A DNA stretch of 64,000 nucleotides from Niabella yanshanensis (GCF_034424215.1 NZ_CP139960.1:806001-870000); one strand, 5' to 3'; shown: positions 17,458 through 26,011, counted from the stretch's first letter. The notes: generated by a model not told the origin, from the letters alone. Numbers and translations are program-made.

Positions 17458-17482
17458 TGTCAACCTATACCAGGACAAGACA
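17458..17482. repeat. IS3 element terminal inverted repeat, right
   Basis: Read on the minus strand from 17482: TGTCTTGTCCTGGTATAGGT plus TGACA. It lies 24 bases outside the orfA start. Confidence 0.85.
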
Positions 17483-17531
17483 CTACTCACTACTTCCTAT
17501 TTCCTATTTACTATTCACCATTCACTATTCA
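17483..17531. repeat. intergenic repeat (inverted copy of the 4485 family)
   Basis: CTACTCACTACTTCC ... ATTCACCATTCACTATTCAC, the reverse complement of the GTGAATAGTGAATGGTGA text at 4500. Its left part lies at 16095-16104, on the other side of the IS. The first three bases (CTA, 17483-17485) are the right target-site copy. Confidence 0.7.
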
Positions 17532-17534
17532 CTA

Positions 17535-18461
17535 TTAATTGTTCTTATTCGAGAGCAGATATAAAACGGCCATACGTACCGCTACCCCATTTTCAACCTG
17601 TTGCAAAATAATGGACTGTCCGCTGTCGGCTACATCACTATCCAGTTCTACCCCTCGGTTGATAGGTCCCGGATGCATGATCACTATATCTTTATTTAAC
17701 CCTTCCAGCAATTTGCGGCTGATGCCATAACTAAGATTGTATTCTCTTAAGGAAGAAAACAATACCTGGTTTTGTCTTTCGAGTTGTATGCGCAACACAT
17801 TGGCTACATCGCACCAGTTCAAAGTCTCCTCCAGGTTATAACTTACATTAACACCAAAAGCCTCCTTTGCATGTTTGGGGATCAGCGTGGGCGGACCGCA
17901 CAATGTTACTTCTGCACCCATTTTCTTCAACAGGTACATATTACTCATTGCTACGCGACTATGGGTAATATCGCCTATGATCGCCACTTTGGTTCCTTCC
18001 AGTTTGCCAACTTTCTCCCTGATCGAAAAAGCATCCAGCAAACCCTGTGTGGGATGCTCATTCACACCATCGCCGGCATTTACAATGGCTGCGGGAATAT
18101 GCTGCGACAAAAAATGCGGGGCGCCGCTGGCACTATGTCTCATAACCACCATATCCACTTTCATGGATAAAATATTGTTTACCGTATCGAGTAAGGTTTC
18201 GCCTTTGGACACAGAAGAACCCGAAGCGGTAAAATTGATCGTGTCGGCCGATAATCTTTTTTCTGCCAGCTCAAAAGAAATGCGGGTTCTTGTTGAATTC
18301 TCGTAAAACAGGTTTACGATAGTAACATCTCTTAAAGAGGGTACTTTCTTAACCGGCCGTTGTAAAACTTCTTTGAATTGAGTGGCGGTATCTAAAAAAA
18401 GAGAAATATCCTCTTTCGTGAGGTCTTTAATGCCGAGCAAGTGTTGCGTTGAAAGCTTCAT
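17535..18461 (-). CDS. pyrB: aspartate carbamoyltransferase, catalytic subunit
   Basis: Makes N-carbamoyl-aspartate from carbamoyl phosphate and aspartate, the first committed step of pyrimidine synthesis. The carbamoyl-phosphate site is ENSTRTRISFE (54-64), followed by HPTQGLLDAFS (about 138-148) for the aspartate side; MHPGPINRG near the C terminus is also typical. 308 residues is the normal length. A regulatory PyrI is not adjacent. It lies 62 bases downstream of the reductase gene in the same direction and could be read through from that operon, though TATCTTTG just before the ATG may be its own -7 box. Its 3' end meets the repeat beside the IS. Confidence 0.96.
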   Translation of the reverse strand: MKLSTQHLLGIKDLTKEDISLFLDTATQFKEVLQRPVKKVPSLRDVTIVNLFYENSTRTRISFELAEKRLSADTINFTASGSSVSKGETLLDTVNNILSMKVDMVVMRHSASGAPHFLSQHIPAAIVNAGDGVNEHPTQGLLDAFSIREKVGKLEGTKVAIIGDITHSRVAMSNMYLLKKMGAEVTLCGPPTLIPKHAKEAFGVNVSYNLEETLNWCDVANVLRIQLERQNQVLFSSLREYNLSYGISRKLLEGLNKDIVIMHPGPINRGVELDSDVADSGQSIILQQVENGVAVRMAVLYLLSNKNN

Positions 18462-18523
18462 TAAAAATCAAAGATAGGGCATAGATTGATATGTAGTAAT
18501 TTTTTTACAGAGAATCAGAGACA

Positions 18524-20002
18524 TTATTTGTTGGCAGTTCTAGTGTTAATCAAATGATTGATAGTGTGTCCGGCAACAGATAATCCTCTGTTTAAAAGAG
18601 CGCCTAACCATTTTGCTTGTTCGTTGCTGGTGGAGTTGATTTCATTTAAAAATTGGCCGGCCGATTGTACAATATGATTACCAGTGGCCAATACCGAGCC
18701 TGGATTTTGAGCCATCGACAACATAGATTCGAAGCCTCTGATGCCGCCCTGAAGCAGCGATTTAGCAATAAACTCTGCATTTAAGGCTTTGTAAGAGGGG
18801 TATGTTCCTTCAAAAATACCTGCAATAGTATCTGCATACGGTTTGTCTACTTTAGCACGTGCAATCAACGTTGAAATAATTTCCATCCAAACAGCGGACA
18901 AGCTTTTATTTCTGGCAAACTGCACTAAAAAATTAGAAAAAGCAAAGTCGTAGGCCAGCTCTTTGTCTACTTTAGTACGGTAAGCCTTTAGTTGACCGGC
19001 GGAGAAATCGTTTAATGCAACGCTTTGTATTACAACTTCTGATGCCCAGCGGGCGCTCAACAGCGCATATTGTATACCATCGCCACTTAAAGGATTGATT
19101 AAGCCAGCAGCATCTCCCACTAATAAGATCCGGTTATCAGTTAAAATACTGCCGGCATTAAAGAAAGTTATAGGCCAACCCAAAATCTTACCCTGCAATT
19201 TCCCTGCGCCAATCCGCTCCGCGATATCTTCATTGTTTTCAATATGACGTTGTAGCAATTGCTTTACGTGTGCCGGTTTTTGAGGAAGCGTTGCGGAAAC
19301 CATTGCCATACCGATATTAGCTCCCTTTTCTCCTTTTGGAAACATCCAGTAAATGCCGGGGAAGCTTTCTTTGGAGAAAAAAATATCGACCCGATTATTC
19401 GGTCCGCTGACTTCTTCATAGTAGGCCCTTAACCCCAACAATTGAAACTGATCACTGCTTTTGACGCCATGCAACTGACGGGCGACACCTGAACTGCTTC
19501 CATCTGCGCCAATAATAATTTTGGAGCTTACGGCAAAATGGCGGCTGCCCGTTTTTAAAAATGTAATTACGCCCAAATCCGTTATCTGATACCGGCAAAA
19601 CCGGGTATCTTCCAGGAACCGGGTGCCCACTTCTTTTGCTGCTTCATATATCCAGCTATCCAACTCAAGCCTGGGTATAATACGGGCATGATGCGGAAGG
19701 TGATCAGGTTTGGACAGGTTTACAACAACCTTATCGTTTTTAATAAATAGTCCCACCTGGCTTATTTCGTTTGCCCGCTTAAACCTATCGGTGTCGGTGA
19801 TGCCCATTGCATGAAGTTCGGCCAGCGCTATCGGGCTTATGCCATCGCCGCATACTTTATCCCTGGGAAATGTTGCAGCTTCCACAACTATTACTTTAGT
19901 ACCGGCCTTTGATAAATGATATGCTAACCCACTACCGGCAGGCCCTCCCCCTACTATCAACACATCGCAATCAAAATCATATTTATTCTTAATGCTGATC
20001 AT
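18524..20002 (-). CDS. geranylgeranyl-reductase-family FAD flavoprotein
   Basis: 492 residues. The N-terminal Rossmann motif VLIVGGGPAGSGLAYHLSKA and VVEA bind FAD; RDKVCGDGISPIAL is the family signature near the active site; FPGIYWMFPKGEKGANIGMA corresponds to the PxxYxWxFP substrate-cavity motif; VGDAAGLINPLSGDGIQYAL is the second FAD contact. These enzymes saturate double bonds of geranylgeranyl chains on diphosphates, lipids or quinones. It follows the polyprenyl synthase by two bases, so it very likely reduces that enzyme's product. The C-terminal 100 residues are helical and less conserved. Other FAD monooxygenase-like roles cannot be excluded. Confidence 0.85.
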   Translation of the reverse strand: MISIKNKYDFDCDVLIVGGGPAGSGLAYHLSKAGTKVIVVEAATFPRDKVCGDGISPIALAELHAMGITDTDRFKRANEISQVGLFIKNDKVVVNLSKPDHLPHHARIIPRLELDSWIYEAAKEVGTRFLEDTRFCRYQITDLGVITFLKTGSRHFAVSSKIIIGADGSSSGVARQLHGVKSSDQFQLLGLRAYYEEVSGPNNRVDIFFSKESFPGIYWMFPKGEKGANIGMAMVSATLPQKPAHVKQLLQRHIENNEDIAERIGAGKLQGKILGWPITFFNAGSILTDNRILLVGDAAGLINPLSGDGIQYALLSARWASEVVIQSVALNDFSAGQLKAYRTKVDKELAYDFAFSNFLVQFARNKSLSAVWMEIISTLIARAKVDKPYADTIAGIFEGTYPSYKALNAEFIAKSLLQGGIRGFESMLSMAQNPGSVLATGNHIVQSAGQFLNEINSTSNEQAKWLGALLNRGLSVAGHTINHLINTRTANK

Positions 20003-20004
20003 AG

Positions 20005-21033
20005 CTAATAATCTCTATTTATCATATAAAGAATAATGCTCTCCATGAATGTTTTATCTCTGGAATCCTTGAGGCGCGAAAAAATGGTATAGAATTCTTT
20101 CAACGCAGCGCCTGCCATATATTTAGAAATATTCTTAGCATAATTAATACTATCGTACCGCTGCATCAGATTCAATATATAATGGGCAGTTACCTGGCTC
20201 CTGTCTTTGATAGGTTTGGCCAGGTGGGCCTTTATTTTTTTTCTTTCCGTTTCATTGCATCGCTGTAACAAATGAATCAATATTAAAGTGCGCTTGCCCT
20301 CGATAATATCGCCGCCAATTTCTTTTCCATATTTTTTCTCTTCAGCTAAAAGATTTAAAACATCGTCCTGTATTTGAAAAGCAGTACCCATATAGTATCC
20401 CAGGCGATTGAAGATATCGGGATCCACTTTTCCGTTACTACCAATGATAGCGCCTATACGTATTGGGTGTATACAAGTATACCAACAGGTTTTCTTTAAA
20501 ATCATACGTAAATAATCTGTGTCACTTAACTCACAAATATTGTCCTGCCTCCAGCCTAATTCCATAGCCTGTCCTTCTACCGATTCGGTTACCATATGTC
20601 TTATTTCCAGGAATAATTTTTCGGTAATAGCGTGCCCCATGTGTTCTTTCGTTTTTAATAAAGGGTACAAGCTTAATACATGCATGGCATCTCCTACATT
20701 GACGGCTATTGATTGGCTGGTATAACGATGCATGGCAGGCTTATTTCTCCTGTAAAAGCTTTCATCCTCAATATCATCGTGAATTAAAAAGGCATTATGT
20801 AGTAACTCTAATGTCACGGCTGGGTTTATTGCCTGAGCTAAAGTACCACCATGAGCCCGGCAGGAAGCAATACATAAACCCGGTCTGAAACCCTTTCCTC
20901 CCCGGTTGGGATAGTCTGTAACCAGGTCGTACAAATACTTTTTAGGTTCTTTATCAGGTATAAAATGATGAATTCCTTTCAAGGTTATTGCGCCGTATTC
21001 AGCCAACATGGTTTTCATAACATCATCATACAT
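20005..21033 (-). CDS. polyprenyl diphosphate synthase (isoprenyl transferase, class I)
   Basis: 342 residues from the ATG at 21033; starting at 21099 would overlap the upstream gene by 56 bases. The first Asp-rich motif is HDDIED (DDxxD). The second is FQIQDDVLNLL, where the last Asp is Asn, as in eukaryote-like GGPP synthases (DDYxNL). The product-length position five before the first motif is Ala, which allows a longer chain than in FPP synthases. KGFRPGLCI holds the Lys and Arg of the diphosphate site. It condenses isopentenyl diphosphate units in the cytoplasm. The genomic pairing with a geranylgeranyl-reductase homologue suggests a C20 or longer product, which is inference. Confidence 0.88.
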   Translation of the reverse strand: MYDDVMKTMLAEYGAITLKGIHHFIPDKEPKKYLYDLVTDYPNRGGKGFRPGLCIASCRAHGGTLAQAINPAVTLELLHNAFLIHDDIEDESFYRRNKPAMHRYTSQSIAVNVGDAMHVLSLYPLLKTKEHMGHAITEKLFLEIRHMVTESVEGQAMELGWRQDNICELSDTDYLRMILKKTCWYTCIHPIRIGAIIGSNGKVDPDIFNRLGYYMGTAFQIQDDVLNLLAEEKKYGKEIGGDIIEGKRTLILIHLLQRCNETERKKIKAHLAKPIKDRSQVTAHYILNLMQRYDSINYAKNISKYMAGAALKEFYTIFSRLKDSRDKTFMESIILYMINRDY

Positions 21034-21043
21034 GCTTTCAATT

Positions 21044-21724
21044 TTAGATGACGTCAAGATGTATGATCGCTTTATTGGCGCTGTCTTGAGTGTCAACAAA
21101 CAGGCCGCTGTACTGCCCTGCCAATATGTTGGGCGGAACTTTTATTTGTATGCTGATTTCTTTTTCCTGGCCAGTGTTTAAGGTGATAGATGCGGGCTTC
21201 AAGGTAATATGGTTCGCCGGAATTGTATGAGATAACGGCCCGTTCAGATCAACTTTTCGCAACCGTATATTTACGGGCTGCTTACTTTCCATATTTGCTA
21301 AAGCAAGCTTTAATGTAACCACATCTCCCGCTGCAGCTGGTTTCAGGTTTTGGATAATGGGTATTTCCGTACTCTTTTGTTTTTCGTTCTTTGCAGCAGT
21401 TGCAGGTCTGGTTTTCGTGCCTTGGGTCAATACACCCAACTGCATGGTAATTGCGGTTACAGAATCCATTAGTAAATCAACAGCTTCATGTACATCCCTG
21501 CGAATCCGGTTCATCAGGTCCTGCGGATCTTCCCTGATATTATCGACATCAATAATTTTTGTTTCAATCTTCTTGGCAGCCAATATGCCGGCTGCTATTT
21601 CCTCTTCAAGCACATTTACAGCAGCACTCAATACCTTATTGGCGTTGGAAATCATCTCGTCAGGATTCAAAGCGCCAAACAGGCTGCCTTCTTTTTGTTT
21701 TTTATTATTTTGCTTAACAGGCAT
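21044..21724 (-). CDS. unknown protein: helical N terminus plus Ig-like domain (operon gene 5)
   Basis: 226 residues from the ATG at 21724; the longer frame to 21775 would overlap the upstream gene. No signal peptide. Residues 18-105 are amphipathic helices rich in Ala/Ile/Glu/Asp (MISNANKVLSAAVNVLEEEI, DLMNRIRRDVHEAVDLLMDS). A Lys/Thr-rich linker leads to a beta domain (130-226) with the Ig/NEW3-like pattern ITLNTGQEKEISIQIKVPPN and AGQYSGLFVDTQDSANKAII. The C-terminal domain resembles those of the three preceding operon genes. Ten bases separate it from each neighbour. Function not recognised; see the operon finding. Confidence 0.7.
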   Translation of the reverse strand: MPVKQNNKKQKEGSLFGALNPDEMISNANKVLSAAVNVLEEEIAAGILAAKKIETKIIDVDNIREDPQDLMNRIRRDVHEAVDLLMDSVTAITMQLGVLTQGTKTRPATAAKNEKQKSTEIPIIQNLKPAAAGDVVTLKLALANMESKQPVNIRLRKVDLNGPLSHTIPANHITLKPASITLNTGQEKEISIQIKVPPNILAGQYSGLFVDTQDSANKAIIHLDVI

Positions 21725-21734
21725 TCGATACCTT

Positions 21735-22367
21735 TTAATGGATGGTGACTTGAATTGAAAAGAAAGCCGGCTCAAAACCCTTCACCTGCACATTGCTGAT
21801 ATACAAACCAGGCGCTGTGTTTTTTGAACTACTGATGTCTATAACAACAGACTGGGATGCATCAGGCATAAGCGAAAAAGATTGCGGTGTAAACGACGTT
21901 TTGAAGGTATTATTTTCTATAAGACCATCCTGCAATATAAAGGGACTGTTGATCAGTTCGCAGGTAACATCGGTCTGTTTGCTATTATCTATAACAAACT
22001 GCAATTGTATAGCTTCTCCTGCTTTTGACTTACCCTGCAGTACAAAAGCCGGTTCTGCTTCGGGTCTATAATCCTCCCTCCCATCAGGAAACCCATCGTT
22101 GTCCGATGATCGGGCTACGCTTTTCGTAAGGGAAATGCCCAAATCGATCATATTTTTTACATGCTGTATGTTGAGGCTGACATAAGCATTTATAGCTTTG
22201 AAAAAAAAATCGCGCTGAATAAATGAGGTAGCTGTTTTCCCTCCCTTATCACCTGCTACTTGCTGAAACAGGTTTCCACTTTCTTTAATGAATAATTGGT
22301 TAGCTTCAATGGTTTTGTTTACCAGCTCTTCCAAATCTTTTTTCAAAGAGGTATTCGTTTCGCTCAT
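21735..22367 (-). CDS. unknown protein: phasin-like helices plus Ig-like domain (operon gene 4)
   Basis: 210 residues, no signal peptide or membrane helix. Residues 1-88 form amphipathic helices (DLEELVNKTIEANQLFIKES, AINAYVSLNIQHVKNMIDLG), similar in length and character to phasins that coat storage granules; this is a resemblance of pattern only. After an acidic linker (DNDGFPDGREDYRPE) comes an Ig-like sandwich (105-210) with SLMPDASQSVVIDISSS and TAPGLYISNVQVKGFEPAFF, the apparent counterpart of the domain in its neighbours. Function unknown. Confidence 0.7.
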   Translation of the reverse strand: MSETNTSLKKDLEELVNKTIEANQLFIKESGNLFQQVAGDKGGKTATSFIQRDFFFKAINAYVSLNIQHVKNMIDLGISLTKSVARSSDNDGFPDGREDYRPEAEPAFVLQGKSKAGEAIQLQFVIDNSKQTDVTCELINSPFILQDGLIENNTFKTSFTPQSFSLMPDASQSVVIDISSSKNTAPGLYISNVQVKGFEPAFFSIQVTIH

Positions 22368-22419
22368 AATGTTTTGAATGGTTTAGCAAAAAACAAGAAC
22401 AATTACATACATTTCAAGC

Positions 22420-23070
22420 TTAAGATCTTTGCGGGCCGGGCCTGGTTTCACAATAAAAATGATCTTTCCAGCTTTGCCATTTCAGCTTGTATTTCTTTTC
22501 ATCCAACGGGGTAACAGTAACACCCTCCTCATCTTCTACATACAAGGTAAAGCAGACATTTTGATTGTATTCTTTCTCTCTTAAAACAATTTCAGCAGCA
22601 TAGATTTTACCCTCGGAAAACTTCGAAAGATCTATACCCATCAATATCCGCTCATGCTGGCCGGCATCCAGTGTTACCGCTGTTTTATTTAAAACCGGTT
22701 GGGAAGGTGCTAACTGACCGTCCAGATCTTTAAGTTCACGCACACCTACACGATAAGTTTTGGAGGTATTGCAATGATTCTTTATTATGAATGGTACAAT
22801 AATGCGCTCGCCAACCATCGCTTTCCGACTAATATTTGACAGGCAATGTGGCGGGCAATCATTTTTAGACGTACAACAGTCATCGCTTTGTAATTTAAAT
22901 TGTGGAAGTTTTATGGGCGTATTACCCGCTAAAGCAGATTGGCTCAGTATAGAAAAATTGTTTACCAAATTATCCATCAACGGTTTTGCAAACGATAAAG
23001 ACATATCTGTTATCTGCTTCAGATTGTCAGTAAGTGTTTGCTGCAGCCTGGCTGAACTATTGTTTTCCAT
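22420..23070 (-). CDS. unknown protein: N-terminal helix, Cys cluster and Ig-like domain (operon gene 3)
   Basis: 216 residues, no signal peptide. An amphipathic N-terminal helix (RLQQTLTDNLKQITDMSLSF, PLMDNLVNNFSILSQ) is followed by a Cys-rich linker DDCCTSKNDCPPHC (63-76) that could bind a metal or form crosslinks, and an Ig-like domain with VTLDAGQHERILMGIDLSKF and GKIYAAEIVLRE. The C terminus is basic and aromatic (KLKWQSWKDHFYCETRPGPQ). Four bases after gene 2 and 52 before gene 4. Function unknown. Confidence 0.7.
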   Translation of the reverse strand: MENNSSARLQQTLTDNLKQITDMSLSFAKPLMDNLVNNFSILSQSALAGNTPIKLPQFKLQSDDCCTSKNDCPPHCLSNISRKAMVGERIIVPFIIKNHCNTSKTYRVGVRELKDLDGQLAPSQPVLNKTAVTLDAGQHERILMGIDLSKFSEGKIYAAEIVLREKEYNQNVCFTLYVEDEEGVTVTPLDEKKYKLKWQSWKDHFYCETRPGPQRS

Positions 23071-23074
23071 GTCA

Positions 23075-23863
23075 TTATTTTTTTGATGGCTTAATAGGGT
23101 TGTGCGATTTTATAGTGTAGCTGATTACTTGGTCCCAGAGCCGTATCTCGCCACTGTAATCACGGTCCATATGGGCGTTTTCAGGTAGAGTTAGTGTCAG
23201 TTCCACCAGCTTTTTCTCACCTGGATCCAACACTTGTCCTGCTTCTTTAATGGACGCATTCAACCAGTCTGTCATATTTTTAAAAACATTACGGGTAAGC
23301 TCATCCATCATTGCCTCATAACTTTTTGATGCGCCATCACTTCTAATAGCAATTGCGGTTGCCCTGCACAAATAATCCATGTCGACCATAGTCACATGCT
23401 TTACCTCAGGTATCTGAAAGGGCATATTACCATTATTGGTCAATGTGATGAAAGTGGTATGAGCCTTACCGGGCGCTGTGCCCTGAAAGGTAAATACAAC
23501 GGGCGTTACATCAACTTTTATACTGGCTTGAACGATCAGCTTTAGTTTCCTGGTTGCACCACCGACTGATATGGTGCCTTCATAAACCCCGGGCGGGGTT
23601 TGCGGATCGATAAGGTGGGTGATGCTTTCTTTACGTGTTTCATTAGGTTTTAATCTTAAACCTAATTGGAGGCTTTGCCCAAGATTACCACCGAAGCTTC
23701 TGCCAACCGCTTGCAGGGGTAATTCCTTTACACTTAATTTTTCTTCCTGGCGGTTACTAATAGTAATTTGTCCGCTCAAAAAATCAGGAGGGCCGTTCAG
23801 TATCACTTCCTCATTTTCTACCTGAATTTTTTCATAAAAAGATTTTGAGGTTACCGTAAGCAT
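23075..23863 (-). CDS. unknown protein: two Ig-like domains with a helical insert (operon gene 2)
   Basis: 262 residues, no signal peptide. Domain 1 (about 5-110) has LRLKPNETRKESITHLIDPQ and PPGVYEGTISVGG, and domain 2 (115-255) has FQGTAPGKAHTTFITLTNNG and QVLDPGEKKLVELTLTLPEN with RDYSGEIRLWDQ. Both follow the NEW3/Ig-like pattern of a Gly/Pro turn, LxxGE and P..GxYxG. A helical insert (EAMMDELTRNVFKNMTDWLN) lies within domain 2. The C terminus is Lys/Pro-rich. It lacks the long N-terminal helix of genes 3-5. Function unknown. Confidence 0.7.
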   Translation of the reverse strand: MLTVTSKSFYEKIQVENEEVILNGPPDFLSGQITISNRQEEKLSVKELPLQAVGRSFGGNLGQSLQLGLRLKPNETRKESITHLIDPQTPPGVYEGTISVGGATRKLKLIVQASIKVDVTPVVFTFQGTAPGKAHTTFITLTNNGNMPFQIPEVKHVTMVDMDYLCRATAIAIRSDGASKSYEAMMDELTRNVFKNMTDWLNASIKEAGQVLDPGEKKLVELTLTLPENAHMDRDYSGEIRLWDQVISYTIKSHNPIKPSKK

Positions 23864-23874
23864 AATGGTGGTTT

Positions 23875-24369
23875 TTACTTTTTAGCTTCCTTTATTATTG
23901 GATCGTTTTGCGAACCTCTTTCCGGAAAGGGCCTGGTATCAGGTTCGCAGCAATTATCTTCGCATCTTTCGGCTGCATTGGGTACATAAGGCTCTGTTAT
24001 AACCTGGGCTTCACCATTCATACAAATACTAAACATTTCTACACCAAATATCTTAAAGCAGACATTGGAATAATTAGGAATATGCACTCGTACCTTTTGC
24101 ATATCTTTTATATCCTGTAAGGTAAAGCGCGGCAGGTTTAAAATTTCTATTTTGCTATCGGTAGCCACCGGCTCCTTAGCATCGCCCGTTAGCTTTACCT
24201 TATTGTCTGTAGCAAGATTGCCACTCATAATGGTATTTAAACTACCTGAATGCTGCGCTCCGAAGGCTCCGGACATGCGCGTATCCAAACCTCCTTCCAC
24301 ATCAACATCAAAGGTTTTTTCAGGTACAATATGATGGGTATAGTCCCTGGGAATACTGGGCGTAGACAT
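23875..24369 (-). CDS. unknown small acidic protein with Cys cluster (operon gene 1)
   Basis: 164 residues, first gene of the seven-gene operon; the ATG at 24369 is the first in frame. No signal peptide. Residues 20-62 repeat short Ser/Gly turns (GLDTRMSGAFGAQHSG, LNTIMSGNLATDNKV). A beta-like middle (IEILNLPRFTLQDIKDMQKV, ICMNGEAQVITEPYV) precedes a Cys-rich acidic tail (RCEDNCCEPD). The Cys cluster recalls that of gene 3. No family recognised. Confidence 0.65.
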   Translation of the reverse strand: MSTPSIPRDYTHHIVPEKTFDVDVEGGLDTRMSGAFGAQHSGSLNTIMSGNLATDNKVKLTGDAKEPVATDSKIEILNLPRFTLQDIKDMQKVRVHIPNYSNVCFKIFGVEMFSICMNGEAQVITEPYVPNAAERCEDNCCEPDTRPFPERGSQNDPIIKEAKK

Positions 24370-24428
24370 AGCTAGATGATTTAGTTAAGTAAGGTACACC
24401 AAATGAAAGGAAACTTGCAAATTGCCTC

Positions 24429-24446
24429 ATCACTAATTTGAGTGAT
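24429..24446. promoter_or_regulatory. inverted repeat in the divergent promoter region
   Basis: ATCACT-AATTTG-AGTGAT, a perfect 6-bp dyad with 6-base spacer in the 115-base gap between the minus-strand seven-gene operon and the plus-strand aldehyde dehydrogenase. Its symmetry suits a dimeric regulator acting on one or both promoters. Confidence 0.4.
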
Positions 24447-24484
24447 AAAACACATAACTTTATGACTATTAACAACGATTTTAT

Positions 24485-26011
24485 ATGGAATTTCTGCAAA
24501 AGCTGGGTATTACCTCTGAAAATAAAGGAACTGGTACAGGGCAATCATGGTTATCAGCAGGTAACAACAACATACGATCCTTATCTCCTGTTGATGGAAA
24601 ACTTATTGGTTCCGTGCAAGCTACTACCCGCGCCGATTACGAAGAGGTGATTCAAAAAGCGCAGCAGGCTTTTAAAGAATGGAGGCTGTGGCCTGCACCC
24701 AAACGCGGAGAAATGGTTCGGTTGATTGGTGAGGAATTGCGTAAAAACAAGGAAAACCTGGGCAAACTGGTATCCTATGAAATGGGAAAAAGCCTGCAGG
24801 AAGGACTCGGAGAAGTGCAGGAAATGATCGATATCTGCGATTTTGCGATAGGTTTAAGTCGCCAGCTGCACGGTTTAACGATGCATAGCGAGCGGCCCGG
24901 GCACAGAATGTATGAGCAATATCATCCATTAGGCCTTGTAGGTATTATATCAGCTTTCAATTTTCCTGTTGCAGTATGGAGCTGGAATGCTATGCTGGCC
25001 TGGGTTTGCGGCGATGTCTGCATCTGGAAGCCCTCCGAAAAAACGCCGCTTTGCGGCATTGCCTGTCAACATATTGTAGCGAAGGTTTTTAGAGAAAACC
25101 AGGTGCCCGAAGGTGTTTCCTGCCTGATCAATGGCACTGCTGAAGCCGGCGAATGGCTGGCTGCTGACTGCAGTATTCCGCTGGTATCTGCTACGGGATC
25201 TACCCGGATGGGAAAGGCTGTGGCCACAATGGTAGCGCAACGCCTGGGCCGATCCTTACTGGAGCTGGGTGGGAATAACGCCATTATTATTTCTAAAGAT
25301 GCTGACCTGAATATTGCGATACCCGCCGCCGTTTTTGGCGCAGTAGGTACGGCCGGGCAAAGATGCACCACCACCCGGCGGCTGATCATCCATGAAGACA
25401 TTTATGACGTTTTTAAAGAAAAGCTGGTTAAAGCTTACCAGCAATTAAAGATCGGCGATCCATTGGATACCCGCAATCATGTGGGTCCCCTGATTGACAA
25501 AGCTGCCGTAGACGCCTACAATAACGCCATTGCTGCCTGTATACAACAGGGCGGACAATTTGTGGTTAAAGGAGGCATGCTGGAAGGAGAAAACTTTAGC
25601 AGTGGTTGCTATGTGCGCCCTTGTATTGCCGAGGTGGCCCATAACCTGCCGATTGTACACACCGAAACCTTTGCACCGATTCTTTACCTGATCCGTTACA
25701 AAGAACTGGAAGAAGCCATCGCCATTCAAAACAGCGTACCACAAGGCCTTTCTTCGGCTATCATGACCAATAACATCCGGGAATCAGAGCAATTCCTGGC
25801 CCATAACGGCAGCGATTGTGGTATCGCCAACGTAAATATAGGTACTTCGGGTGCAGAAATCGGAGGCGCCTTCGGCGGTGAAAAAGAAACAGGTGGCGGC
25901 AGGGAAAGCGGCAGCGATGCCTGGAAAAATTATATGCGCCGGCAAACCAACACCATTAATTACAGTACCCAACTACCTTTGGCGCAGGGCATTCAATTCG
26001 ACCTGGGCTAA
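24485..26011 (+). CDS. aldehyde dehydrogenase, ALDH7 (aminoadipate-semialdehyde / piperideine-6-carboxylate) type
   Basis: 508 residues, cytoplasmic. The catalytic Cys is in [12 protein letters not shown] (about residue 294) and the general-base Glu in [24 protein letters not shown] is the NAD-binding turn. The start (MEFLQKLGI ... SWLSAG) and [10 protein letters not shown] are characteristic of the antiquitin/ALDH7 group, which oxidises alpha-aminoadipate semialdehyde in lysine breakdown. A saccharopine-dehydrogenase-like gene 2 kb downstream on the same strand supports this. Not in a tight operon with it: a protease gene lies between. Confidence 0.88.
   Translation: MEFLQKLGITSENKGTGTGQSWLSAGNNNIRSLSPVDGKLIGSVQATTRADYEEVIQKAQQAFKEWRLWPAPKRGEMVRLIGEELRKNKENLGKLVSYEMGKSLQEGLGEVQEMIDICDFAIGLSRQLHGLTMHSERPGHRMYEQYHPLGLVGIISAFNFPVAVWSWNAMLAWVCGDVCIWKPSEKTPLCGIACQHIVAKVFRENQVPEGVSCLINGTAEAGEWLAADCSIPLVSATGSTRMGKAVATMVAQRLGRSLLELGGNNAIIISKDADLNIAIPAAVFGAVGTAGQRCTTTRRLIIHEDIYDVFKEKLVKAYQQLKIGDPLDTRNHVGPLIDKAAVDAYNNAIAACIQQGGQFVVKGGMLEGENFSSGCYVRPCIAEVAHNLPIVHTETFAPILYLIRYKELEEAIAIQNSVPQGLSSAIMTNNIRESEQFLAHNGSDCGIANVNIGTSGAEIGGAFGGEKETGGGRESGSDAWKNYMRRQTNTINYSTQLPLAQGIQFDLG

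Larger units (their letters stand above)
16105..17482 (-). mobile_element. complete IS3-family insertion sequence (1378 bp)
   Basis: Ends are set by imperfect terminal inverted repeats (16105-16129 and 17458-17482, 19 of 25 identical, both starting TGTC(A/T)TGTCCTG) and a CTA target duplication. It carries orfA and orfB on the minus strand in the -1 frame relation typical of IS3 elements. Both frames and the DDE residues are intact, so it may be active. Removing it restores a continuous repeat TTCACTACTCACTACTTCC, showing it landed in an intergenic repeat. Confidence 0.92.

Noticed and set aside
18524-24369. Encapsulin-type or phage-derived shell as explanation for the seven-gene operon
   Set aside because: No protein shows the HK97 capsid pattern or length; the Ig-like and helical features point elsewhere.
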